In this document: piece by piece, positions 57,375 to 64,000 of the stretch
How the letters are laid out: each line of letters starts with the position of its first letter
Position numbering within the stretch: the first letter of the stretch is position 1
From: Streptomyces globisporus
GTDB taxonomy: Bacteria > Actinomycetota > Actinomycetes > Streptomycetales > Streptomycetaceae
DNA: 64,000 nucleotides
Assembly (NCBI GenBank): GCA_014649555.1
Contig: BMTG01000011.1
Location: 248,001-312,000 of the forward strand
Reading direction: 5' to 3'
Position numbers and translations under genes: made by a program
Notes under the pieces: model-generated
Databases searched by the model: none
The model's input: only the letters and a program-made list of their open reading frames with translations
What the model was told of the DNA's origin: nothing

Positions 57375-57410
57375 CCGACGGGCGCCCGGCAGAGGCCGGG
57401 CGCCCGTCGG
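57375..57410 (-). terminator. Terminator after the RodZ-like gene
   Basis: Perfect 16-bp stem (57375-57390 with 57395-57410) with an AGAG loop, between the RodZ-like stop (57439) and the rimO start (57275). Confidence 0.88.
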
Positions 57411-57438
57411 GACGCGGCAGGGAAATCGAGGCGGCGGA

Positions 57439-58242
57439 TCAGCCGGCCTCGGGGTCACCCTTGGTGTAGGAGAGCCGTTCGACCTGGCCGGGACCGAACC
57501 GGTCCTCGACCTGCTTGCCGTTGACGAAGAGGTCGATCGACCCGGCGTCGCCGAGGACGAGGTCGATGCGCTCCTTGTCCTGGAAGGTCTTGGACTCGCC
57601 CTGGAGGAGCAGCCCGTCGAAGAGCCGCCGTCCGTTGTGGTCCTTGACCGAGATCCAGCTCTTGCCGCGGTCCGCGCTGAGCTTGACCGTCACCTTGTCC
57701 CGGGGGGCGGCGGCGATGGCGCTCTCGGAGGGCACGGGCTTGGGGTCGGAGGGCTTGGTGGCGGTGGGCTTGGCCGCGGTCTTGTCGGGCTTGGAGCCCT
57801 CCGCGACCTGGGCGGTGCTGGAGGGTTCGTCCTCACCGCCGCTGAAGAGCGTGAAGCCGACGAACCCGACGACGGCGACGATGGCCGCGACCATGGCGGC
57901 GGTCCAGTTGGGCCGCCGGGGTTCGGAGCGGATGCGTTCCGCTTCGAACAGCGGCGCCGCGGGGGTCGGGGCGGGACGGCCGCCGTGATCGGCGTCGTAC
58001 TCCTCGACCAGCGGTTCCGGATCGAGACCGACGGCACGGGCGAGCGTGCGGATGTGGCCGCGGGCGTAGACGTCGCCGCCGCAGCGGGAGAAGTCGTCCT
58101 GCTCGATCGCGTGCACGATGGGGATGCGCACCCGGGTGGAGCTGCTGACTTCCTCGACCGTCAGACCTGCGGCGATGCGGGCCTGCTGAAGGGCACGACC
58201 GATCGAAGGCCGGTCGTCTTCGGGGGAGTTGCCGATGGACAC
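57439..58242 (-). CDS. RodZ-like HTH membrane protein
   Basis: 267 residues with the RodZ layout: an N-terminal cytoplasmic HTH domain ([43 protein letters not shown], residues about 14-56, then [16 protein letters not shown]), one transmembrane segment (about 116-134, [19 protein letters not shown]), a Lys/Pro/Ser linker and an extracellular DUF4115 domain ([25 protein letters not shown]). In rods RodZ links MreB to the elongation machinery; in Streptomyces its role is less clear. The GTG start is preceded by AAAGGCG. Confidence 0.9.
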   Translation of the reverse strand: MSIGNSPEDDRPSIGRALQQARIAAGLTVEEVSSSTRVRIPIVHAIEQDDFSRCGGDVYARGHIRTLARAVGLDPEPLVEEYDADHGGRPAPTPAAPLFEAERIRSEPRRPNWTAAMVAAIVAVVGFVGFTLFSGGEDEPSSTAQVAEGSKPDKTAAKPTATKPSDPKPVPSESAIAAAPRDKVTVKLSADRGKSWISVKDHNGRRLFDGLLLQGESKTFQDKERIDLVLGDAGSIDLFVNGKQVEDRFGPGQVERLSYTKGDPEAG

Positions 58243-58566
58243 GGGGGCGCCTTTCGAGCGTGAGCCACCTGCTGGATGTTCAGTCTAGGGGGGGTACGAA
58301 AGGGTGGGGCAACCGGGAGGGACGACTTTGTACGCCATCGGGTTCGCCGGACGTCCCCGTCTCCGGCTCCGGTGCGGAGCGGGGGCGGAGGACAGCCCCG
58401 ATCGAGGACTGGGCAACCTGTAGTGGGCCGAACGGGGGTGGGAGCAAGGGTGAGGTGACGACGGAGCGAGCTGCGGGGAGGAGCACGGTTCCGTCCCTCC
58501 CTTCAACTGGACGTACGACCCTGCGAAACGGTTGCCCACAAAACCTTTACGGAGCGGATTCCGTTA
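58243..58566. other. Intergenic region between the RodZ-like gene and ftsK
   Basis: 324 bp with no gene seen. A likely RodZ promoter on the minus strand is TAGACT (58287-58282) with a TTGCCC 19 bp upstream. An imperfect GGGAGG...CCTCCC hairpin near 58477-58501 may terminate ftsK. At the ftsK end AGCGGATTCC is repeated (58553-58562 and 58570-58579). Confidence 0.4.
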
Positions 58567-61353
58567 TCAAGCGGATTCCCCGCGGATGACGGCCAACACC
58601 CCGTCGAGCTCGTCGGGTTTCACGAGGACGTCCCGTGCCTTGGATCCCTCGCTGGGCCCGACGATGGAGCGGGACTCCATCAGGTCCATCAGCCGGCCCG
58701 CCTTGGCGAAGCCGACCCGCAGCTTGCGCTGGAGCATCGAGGTCGAGCCGAACTGGGTGGAGACGACCAGCTCGGCGGCCTGGCAGAGCAGGTCCAGATC
58801 GTCGCCGATGTCCTCGTCGATCTCCTTCTTCTGCTTCGTACCGACGACGACGTCGTCCCGGAAGACCGGGGCCATCTGGTCCTTACAGTGCTGGACCACG
58901 GCGGCGACCTCGTCCTCGGTGACGAAGGCGCCCTGCATACGCGTGGGTTTGTTGGCGCCCATCGGGAGGAAGAGCCCGTCGCCCTTGCCGATGAGCTTCT
59001 CGGCGCCGGGCTGGTCGAGGATGACGCGGCTGTCGGCGAGGGAGGAGGTGGCGAAGGCGAGCCGGGAGGGCACGTTCGCCTTGATCAGACCGGTCACCAC
59101 GTCGACCGAGGGCCGCTGGGTGGCGAGCACCAGGTGGATGCCGGCCGCGCGGGCGAGCTGGGTGATGCGGACGATCGAGTCCTCGACGTCGCGCGGGGCG
59201 ACCATCATCAGGTCGGCCAGCTCGTCGACGATCACCAGCAGATACGGGTACGGGGACAGCTCGCGCTCGCTCCCCTCGGGGAGCTTCACCTTGCCTTCGC
59301 GTACCGCCTTGTTGAAGTCGTCGATGTGCCGGTAGCCGAAGGCGGCGAGGTCGTCGTAGCGCAGGTCCATCTCGCGCACGACCCACTGCAGCGCCTCGGC
59401 GGCCTTCTTGGGGTTGGTGATGATCGGGGTGATCAGGTGCGGGATGCCCTCGTACGCGGTCAGCTCGACGCGCTTGGGGTCGACGAGGACCATCCGCACG
59501 TCCTCGGGGGTGGCCCGCACCATGACCGAGGTGATCAGGCAGTTGATGCAGGACGACTTACCGGAACCGGTGGCGCCGGCCACGAGCATGTGGGGCATCT
59601 TCGCCAGGCTGTGCATGACGTAGCCACCCTCGACGTCCTTGCCGAAGGCCACCATCATCGGGTCGTCGTCCTCGGCCAGGCGCAGCACGTCGCCGAGGTT
59701 GACCATCTCCCGGTCACTGTTGGGGATCTCGATGCCGACCGCCGACTTGCCCGGGATCGGCGAGATGATCCGTACGTCCGGACTGGCCACCGCGTAGGCG
59801 ATGTTCTTGGTCAGGGCGGTGATCTTCTCGACCTTCACCGCGGGGCCGAGCTCCACCTCGTACCGGGTGACGGTGGGTCCCCGGGTGAAGCCGGTGACGG
59901 CGGCGTCCACCTTGAACTCGGTGAAGACGGTGGTCAGCGACTCGACCACGCGGTCGTTGGCGGCGCTGCGGGTCTTGCCGGGGCCGCCGCGCTCCAGCAG
60001 GTCGAGCGAAGGCAGGGAGTAGGTGATGTCGCCGGAGAGCTGGAGCTGTTCGGCGCGGGCGGGCAGCCCCGGCGAGGAGTCGGGGGCGGGCTTGGTCAGG
60101 TCGGGCACACCGCCCGACCGCTCCTCGCCGCCCTCGGGGGCGGGGGCGGACTTCCGGACTCCGGGCTTCGGGCGCTCCTCCCCCTCGGCCTCCCGGGCCC
60201 CGGGCACGGGCGTCCCGGTGCGCTCCCGGTCCACGGAGACACCTTGGGTGAGGTCGGCGACGACCGGGGACGGCGGCATGCCGTTGAGCACGGCCCCGTC
60301 GAGCGCGGCAGCGGCGGCGGCCGCCACGTCGACCGCGTCCAGCGGCCGGTTCATCGCGGGCTGTGCGGAGGGCCTGCGGGTCCTGCGGCGCTTGGTGAGC
60401 GCCTCCTCCTCGGCCTGGTCGTGGTCGTGGACCGGGTCCGCGTCCGTACGCCGTGTGCCGCGCCGACGGGTCCGCTCGGGCAGCGCCTCACGCCACTGTT
60501 CGTCGTAGCGCTCGTCGTCGTCCTCGTACCGCGCGACCTCCTCGGGGGTGGGTTCGACGATGCCGAGGCGGACGCCGAGCTGACGCAGCCGCCGTGGAAT
60601 GGCGTTGACCGGGGTAGCGGTGACGACGAGGAGCCCGAACACGGTCAGCAGCACCAGCAGCGGTACGGCGAGCACCTCGCCCATCATGAAGATCAGCGGT
60701 TTGGACGTGGCCCAGCCGACCAGCCCGCCGGCGTCCTGCATGGCCTCGGTACCCGCGTCCCGGCCCGGTGAACCGCAGGCGATGTGGACCTGGCCGAGGA
60801 CCCCGATGACCAGCGCGGAGAGCCCGATGACGATACGGCCGTTGGCCTCGGGCCGCTCCGGGTACAGGATGAGCCGCACCGCCATCGCGCCCAGCAGTAT
60901 CGGCGCGAGCAGGTCGAGCCGGCCGAAGGCGCCGGTCACCAGCATCTCGACCAGGTCGCCGACCGGCCCCTGGAGGTTGGACCAGGTGCCCGCGGCGACG
61001 ATCAGCGCCAGGCCGAGCAGCAGCAGTGCGAGCCCGTCCTTGCGGTGGGCGGGGTCAAGTCCCTTGGCGCCACGCCCTATCGAGCGGAATACCGCACCGA
61101 CGCCGTGCGCCGTACCGAGCCAGACCGCGCGCACCAGCCGGTAGACGCCCCCGGTGGGTGACGGCGCGGTTTTGGGCGCGGGCTTCCTGGCCGCCGCCTT
61201 CTTCGCGGGAGCCTTCTTGGCGGGAGCCGCCGACTTCTTCGGTGCGGTCTTCTTGGCGGGCGCGGCTTTCTTCGCCGGACCCGGAGTACGGCCGACGCGC
61301 TTCGCGGTGCCCGCCGTGCCCTGGGAACCCTTGCCGGACGTACGTGAGGCCAT
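58567..61353 (-). CDS. ftsK: FtsK/SpoIIIE-family DNA translocase
   Basis: Pumps chromosomes during sporulation septation. The 928-residue protein has a Lys/Ala/Pro-rich N-terminus (residues 1-65), four transmembrane helices (about 90-250), a variable acidic/basic linker, and the motor domain with Walker A GATGSGKSS (Lys599), Walker B LLVIVDELADLM and LATQRPSVDVVTGLIKAN. A C-terminal gamma winged helix follows (RKLRVGFAKAGRLMDLMESR...VGPSEGSKARDVLV), which reads KOPS-like polarity sequences. The ATG at 61353 is preferred; a GTG at 61389 is possible. The last codons are repeated just after the stop. Confidence 0.95.
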   Translation of the reverse strand: MASRTSGKGSQGTAGTAKRVGRTPGPAKKAAPAKKTAPKKSAAPAKKAPAKKAAARKPAPKTAPSPTGGVYRLVRAVWLGTAHGVGAVFRSIGRGAKGLDPAHRKDGLALLLLGLALIVAAGTWSNLQGPVGDLVEMLVTGAFGRLDLLAPILLGAMAVRLILYPERPEANGRIVIGLSALVIGVLGQVHIACGSPGRDAGTEAMQDAGGLVGWATSKPLIFMMGEVLAVPLLVLLTVFGLLVVTATPVNAIPRRLRQLGVRLGIVEPTPEEVARYEDDDERYDEQWREALPERTRRRGTRRTDADPVHDHDQAEEEALTKRRRTRRPSAQPAMNRPLDAVDVAAAAAAALDGAVLNGMPPSPVVADLTQGVSVDRERTGTPVPGAREAEGEERPKPGVRKSAPAPEGGEERSGGVPDLTKPAPDSSPGLPARAEQLQLSGDITYSLPSLDLLERGGPGKTRSAANDRVVESLTTVFTEFKVDAAVTGFTRGPTVTRYEVELGPAVKVEKITALTKNIAYAVASPDVRIISPIPGKSAVGIEIPNSDREMVNLGDVLRLAEDDDPMMVAFGKDVEGGYVMHSLAKMPHMLVAGATGSGKSSCINCLITSVMVRATPEDVRMVLVDPKRVELTAYEGIPHLITPIITNPKKAAEALQWVVREMDLRYDDLAAFGYRHIDDFNKAVREGKVKLPEGSERELSPYPYLLVIVDELADLMMVAPRDVEDSIVRITQLARAAGIHLVLATQRPSVDVVTGLIKANVPSRLAFATSSLADSRVILDQPGAEKLIGKGDGLFLPMGANKPTRMQGAFVTEDEVAAVVQHCKDQMAPVFRDDVVVGTKQKKEIDEDIGDDLDLLCQAAELVVSTQFGSTSMLQRKLRVGFAKAGRLMDLMESRSIVGPSEGSKARDVLVKPDELDGVLAVIRGESA

Positions 61354-61486
61354 GGTGCCGAGGTTACCGCTGTCGTCGCCCGTGAACACGTTCGCCTACT
61401 GGTTCACCCGACCGTGTCGCCTCCGGACGGCCGGGAACTGACGCCGCCTCATGGCACCGGCGCCGCTCATGGCCAGGAGAGAAGGG

Positions 61487-62170
61487 TCAGCCCTGGGCGG
61501 GCAGGACGCCCGCGCTCCCGCCGGTGCCCGGCTCCAGCGCGTCGAGCGCGCGGCGCAGACCGGTCAGCTTGCGCTCCAGGTGGGCGGCGGTGGCGACCGC
61601 AGCCGCGTCCGCGGATTCGTCGTCGAGCTGCTTGGAGAGCGCTTCCGCCTGCTCCTCGACCGCCGCGAGCCGTGCGGAGAGTTCGGCCAGCAGACCGGCC
61701 GGCTCCTTCTCGTGCTCGCCGCCCGCGTGGCCGTCGCCCTCCAACTGGAGCCGCAGCAGAGCCGCCTGCTCACGGAGCTTGCAGTTCTTCATGTACAGCT
61801 CGACGAAGACCGAGACCTTGGCCCGCAGCACCCACGGGTCGAACGGCTTGGAGATGTAGTCCACCGCACCGGCCGCGTACCCGCGGAAGGTGTGATGCGG
61901 ACCGTGGTTGATCGCGGTGAGGAAGATGATCGGGATGTCCCGGGTCCGCTCCCGCCGCTTGATGTGCGCGGCGGTCTCGAAACCGTCCATGCCCGGCATC
62001 TGGACGTCCAGCAGAATGACCGCGAAGTCGTCCGTGAGCAGCGCTTTGAGCGCCTCCTCCCCTGACGATGCCCGGACCAGTGTCTGATCGAGCGCAGAGA
62101 GGATGGCCTCCAGCGCCAGCAGATTCTCCGGCCGGTCATCGACCAGGAGGATCTTGGCCTTCTGCACCAT
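61487..62170 (-). CDS. osaB: Response regulator OsaB-type (receiver plus coiled coil)
   Basis: 227 residues: receiver domain (VDDRPENLLALEAIL, phosphoacceptor Asp55 in LLDVQMPGMDG, Thr in FLTA, Lys in SKPFDPWVL) followed not by a DNA-binding domain but by a long helical coiled-coil region (residues about 130-210). This is the architecture and position (after the hybrid kinase) of S. coelicolor OsaB, required for growth under osmotic stress. The ATG at 62170 (MVQKAKILLVDD) has GGAGGGC upstream and replaces a longer upstream reading. Confidence 0.88.
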   Translation of the reverse strand: MVQKAKILLVDDRPENLLALEAILSALDQTLVRASSGEEALKALLTDDFAVILLDVQMPGMDGFETAAHIKRRERTRDIPIIFLTAINHGPHHTFRGYAAGAVDYISKPFDPWVLRAKVSVFVELYMKNCKLREQAALLRLQLEGDGHAGGEHEKEPAGLLAELSARLAAVEEQAEALSKQLDDESADAAAVATAAHLERKLTGLRRALDALEPGTGGSAGVLPAQG

Positions 62171-62414
62171 GGCCCGCCCTCCTCGCCCCGGAAATGCACC
62201 GGGTGCCGCCCCAGGGGACGACTCCCTTACGCCGTCCGTCCTTGTGCCGGTCATGGTAGCCGCACCCCGCCCGTCACCACACCCTGTCACCGCGATGTCA
62301 CTGTGCACATACCGCAAACGCGGTGGGAGACCAGAAGGTTCCCCGAATACAGCGCGTTCACACCCGTTCGAGCACAGTCGGTCAACAACTCACGCCAATT
62401 CATTCAATCCTCGA

Positions 62415-64000
62415 TCACTCTCCGTGCATCCACTGCTCCATCACCGCAAGCAGATGATCAGGATCAACCGGCTTCGTCACATAGTCGGAAGCTCCGCAAT
62501 CGATGGCCTTCTCCCGGTCGCCCTTCATCGCCTTCGCGGTGAGCGCGACGATCGGCAGCCCGGCGAACTGCGGCATCCGCCGGATAGCGGTCGTCGTCGC
62601 GTACCCGTCCATCTCGGGCATCATGATGTCCATCAGCACGACCGTCACATCGTCGTGCTGCTCCAGGACTTCGATGCCCTCACGGCCGTTCTCCGCGTAC
62701 AGCACGGAGAGCCCGTGCTGCTCCAGCACGCTGGTGAGCGCGAAGACGTTACGGATGTCGTCGTCGACGATGAGCACCTTCTCGCCGCGGAAGCGGAACG
62801 TCCGCCGGGGCGCCGGCTCGGCCGCCGCGCCCTGCTCCTGCCCCTGGTTCCCGCCCTGGCTGCCCTGCACCCACTCCTCCTGCTGCGGGGCGCTCTCGGA
62901 CGTCGTGCGCCCGGCCGGCAGCGCGGGCTTACGCGCCGCGTCCCCCAGGGCCTTGCGCCGCCTGCGGAACACCCCGGCGGAGTTGGCCGGGTCGCCGTAC
63001 GGAGCCGACTGGCCCTGCGGCGACTGCGGCTGCCCCATCTCGCCCGCGCCGCCCAGCACCTCGGCGGAACCGGAACCCACCGGGGGGTAGCCCTGGGGCG
63101 GCAGTTCGGCGCGGTGCAACGGCAGGTACAGGGTGAAGGTCGAGCCCCGTCCGGGCTCGCTCGCCGCATGGATCTCGCCGCCGAGCAGCCGCGCGATCTC
63201 CCGGCTGATCGAGAGACCGAGACCCGTGCCGCCGTACTTCCGGCTCGTCGTGCCGTCCGCCTGCTTGAACGCCTCGAAGATCACCAGCATCTTGCTGGAC
63301 GCGATCCCGATCCCGGTGTCGGTGACCGAGAACGCGATCAGATCGGCGTCCGCGTCGCGCAGCGAACCCGCCTCCAGCAGATGCTCCCGGATCGCGTTCG
63401 GCACATCGGCGCCGGCCGGCCGGATCACCAGCTCCACCGCACCGGTGTCGGTGAACTTCACCGCGTTGGACAGCAGGTTGCGCAGCACCTGGAGCAGCCG
63501 CTGCTCGTCGGTGTGCAGCGTCGCGGGCAGCTCCGGCGACACCCGTACGGAGAAGTCGAGCCCCTTCTCCGCGGTGAGCGGGCGGAAGGTCGCCTCCACG
63601 TAGTCGACCAGCTGGACCAGCGCGATCCGGGTCGGGCTGACGTCCATCTTGCCCGCCTCGACCTTGGAGAGGTCGAGGATGTCGTTGATCAGCTGGAGCA
63701 GGTCGGACCCGGCACCGTGGATCGTCTCGGCGAACTCCACCTGCTTCGGCGAGAGATTGCCCTCGGCGTTGTCCGCCAGCAACTTGGCCAGAATCAGCAG
63801 CGAGTTGAGCGGGGTGCGCAGCTCGTGCGACATGTTCGCCAGGAACTCGGACTTGTAGCGCATCGAGACCGCGAGCTGCTCGGCGCGCTCCTCCAGAACC
63901 TGCCGCGCTTCCTCGATCTCGGTGTTCTTCACCTCGATGTCGCGGTTCTGCTGGGCCAGCAGCTCGGCCTTCTCCTCCAGTTCGGCGTTGGACGCCTGGA
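62415..64000 (-). CDS. osaA: Hybrid sensor histidine kinase OsaA-type, 5' part outside window
   Basis: Open to the right edge, so the sensory N-terminus is missing. The visible 527 residues comprise a coiled-coil linker (LEEKAELLAQQNRDIEVKN onward), the His-kinase core with phosphoacceptor in FLANMSHELRTPLNSLL, ATPase boxes LLSNAVKFTD, DTGIGIA and GTGLGLSISREIA, a Gly/Gln/Pro-rich linker and a C-terminal receiver domain (DDDIRNVFALTSVLEQHG, Asp in VLMDIMMPEMDGY, Lys in VTKPVDPD). The gene precedes osaB by 244 bp on the same strand. In S. coelicolor OsaA lies next to OsaB in the osmotic response system, and this order matches. Confidence 0.88.
   Translation of the reverse strand, partial: QASNAELEEKAELLAQQNRDIEVKNTEIEEARQVLEERAEQLAVSMRYKSEFLANMSHELRTPLNSLLILAKLLADNAEGNLSPKQVEFAETIHGAGSDLLQLINDILDLSKVEAGKMDVSPTRIALVQLVDYVEATFRPLTAEKGLDFSVRVSPELPATLHTDEQRLLQVLRNLLSNAVKFTDTGAVELVIRPAGADVPNAIREHLLEAGSLRDADADLIAFSVTDTGIGIASSKMLVIFEAFKQADGTTSRKYGGTGLGLSISREIARLLGGEIHAASEPGRGSTFTLYLPLHRAELPPQGYPPVGSGSAEVLGGAGEMGQPQSPQGQSAPYGDPANSAGVFRRRRKALGDAARKPALPAGRTTSESAPQQEEWVQGSQGGNQGQEQGAAAEPAPRRTFRFRGEKVLIVDDDIRNVFALTSVLEQHGLSVLYAENGREGIEVLEQHDDVTVVLMDIMMPEMDGYATTTAIRRMPQFAGLPIVALTAKAMKGDREKAIDCGASDYVTKPVDPDHLLAVMEQWMHGE

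Noticed and set aside
1-64000. tRNA, rRNA, CRISPR, insertion sequences, phage or plasmid genes
   Set aside because: No cloverleaf, repeat-spacer array, transposase, integrase or phage structural protein was recognised on either strand.

Overview
The window is a GC-rich (about 70%) actinobacterial chromosome segment that I assign to Streptomyces. Codon use is strongly G/C-ending, GTG starts are frequent, and the gene order nrdJ-nrdR / lexA / dinG ... hflX ... rsh, dapF, miaA, miaB ... gluKR/gluABCD ... recX-recA ... lhr-nei ... clgR-cinA-pgsA-rimO ... ftsK ... osaBA matches the core region that I remember from S. coelicolor (roughly SCO5805 down to SCO5748). No tRNA, rRNA, CRISPR array, insertion sequence, prophage or replication origin was recognised. 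Almost everything is chromosomal core with a few accessory insertions.

Layout. 1-4.0 kb: B12-dependent ribonucleotide reductase (cut by the left edge), its repressor gene nrdR with two NrdR-box-like sites 31 bp apart, and lexA behind an SOS-like box. 4.0-12.2 kb: a DinG-type helicase and, upstream on the same strand, a four-gene siderophore-type operon (diaminobutyrate aminotransferase, two IucA/IucC synthetases, a GNAT acyltransferase). It lacks the decarboxylase and hydroxylase expected for a schizokinen-type pathway. 12.4-15.1 kb: two tandem lipoprotein serine proteases. 15.1-26.3 kb: minus-strand housekeeping genes (hflX, M1 peptidase, RSH-family (p)ppGpp enzyme, dapF, miaA, LigB-like protein, miaB) with a small MT0933-type protein. 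26.4-33.5 kb: a TAXI binding protein, then the GluK/GluR two-component system divergent from the gluABCD glutamate transporter.

33.6-37.4 kb: an FAD monooxygenase, then a cysteine dioxygenase and rhodanese-like pair preceded by a cysteine-rich 28-residue leader peptide that is too small for ordinary gene calling. 37.4-46.0 kb: recX-recA with an SOS-like site, a DHFR-like protein, an SDR, an AI-2E family permease, DUF3046, a toroid-fold protein and an AraC regulator with azlC-azlD. 46.1-52.6 kb: lhr, nei and a second SDR, the last with a promoter architecture predicting a leaderless mRNA. 52.6-58.2 kb: a stress cluster (small membrane protein, csbD, dps, clgR), then the translationally coupled rimO-pgsA-cinA genes and a RodZ-like gene. 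58.6-64 kb: ftsK and the OsaB/OsaA osmotic response proteins (osaA cut by the right edge).

Themes: DNA damage and dNTP supply (lexA, recA, recX, nrdJ/nrdR, lhr, nei, dinG), RNA and ribosome modification (miaA, miaB, rimO, hflX), and nutrient and stress sensing (GluRK, OsaAB, RSH, ClgR, Dps). The less ordinary items are the incomplete NIS siderophore operon, the cysteine leader peptide, several predicted leaderless promoters, and a recurring short direct repeat of gene 3' ends just downstream of the stop codon. Gene names rest on my recognition of protein sequences; no database search was possible.
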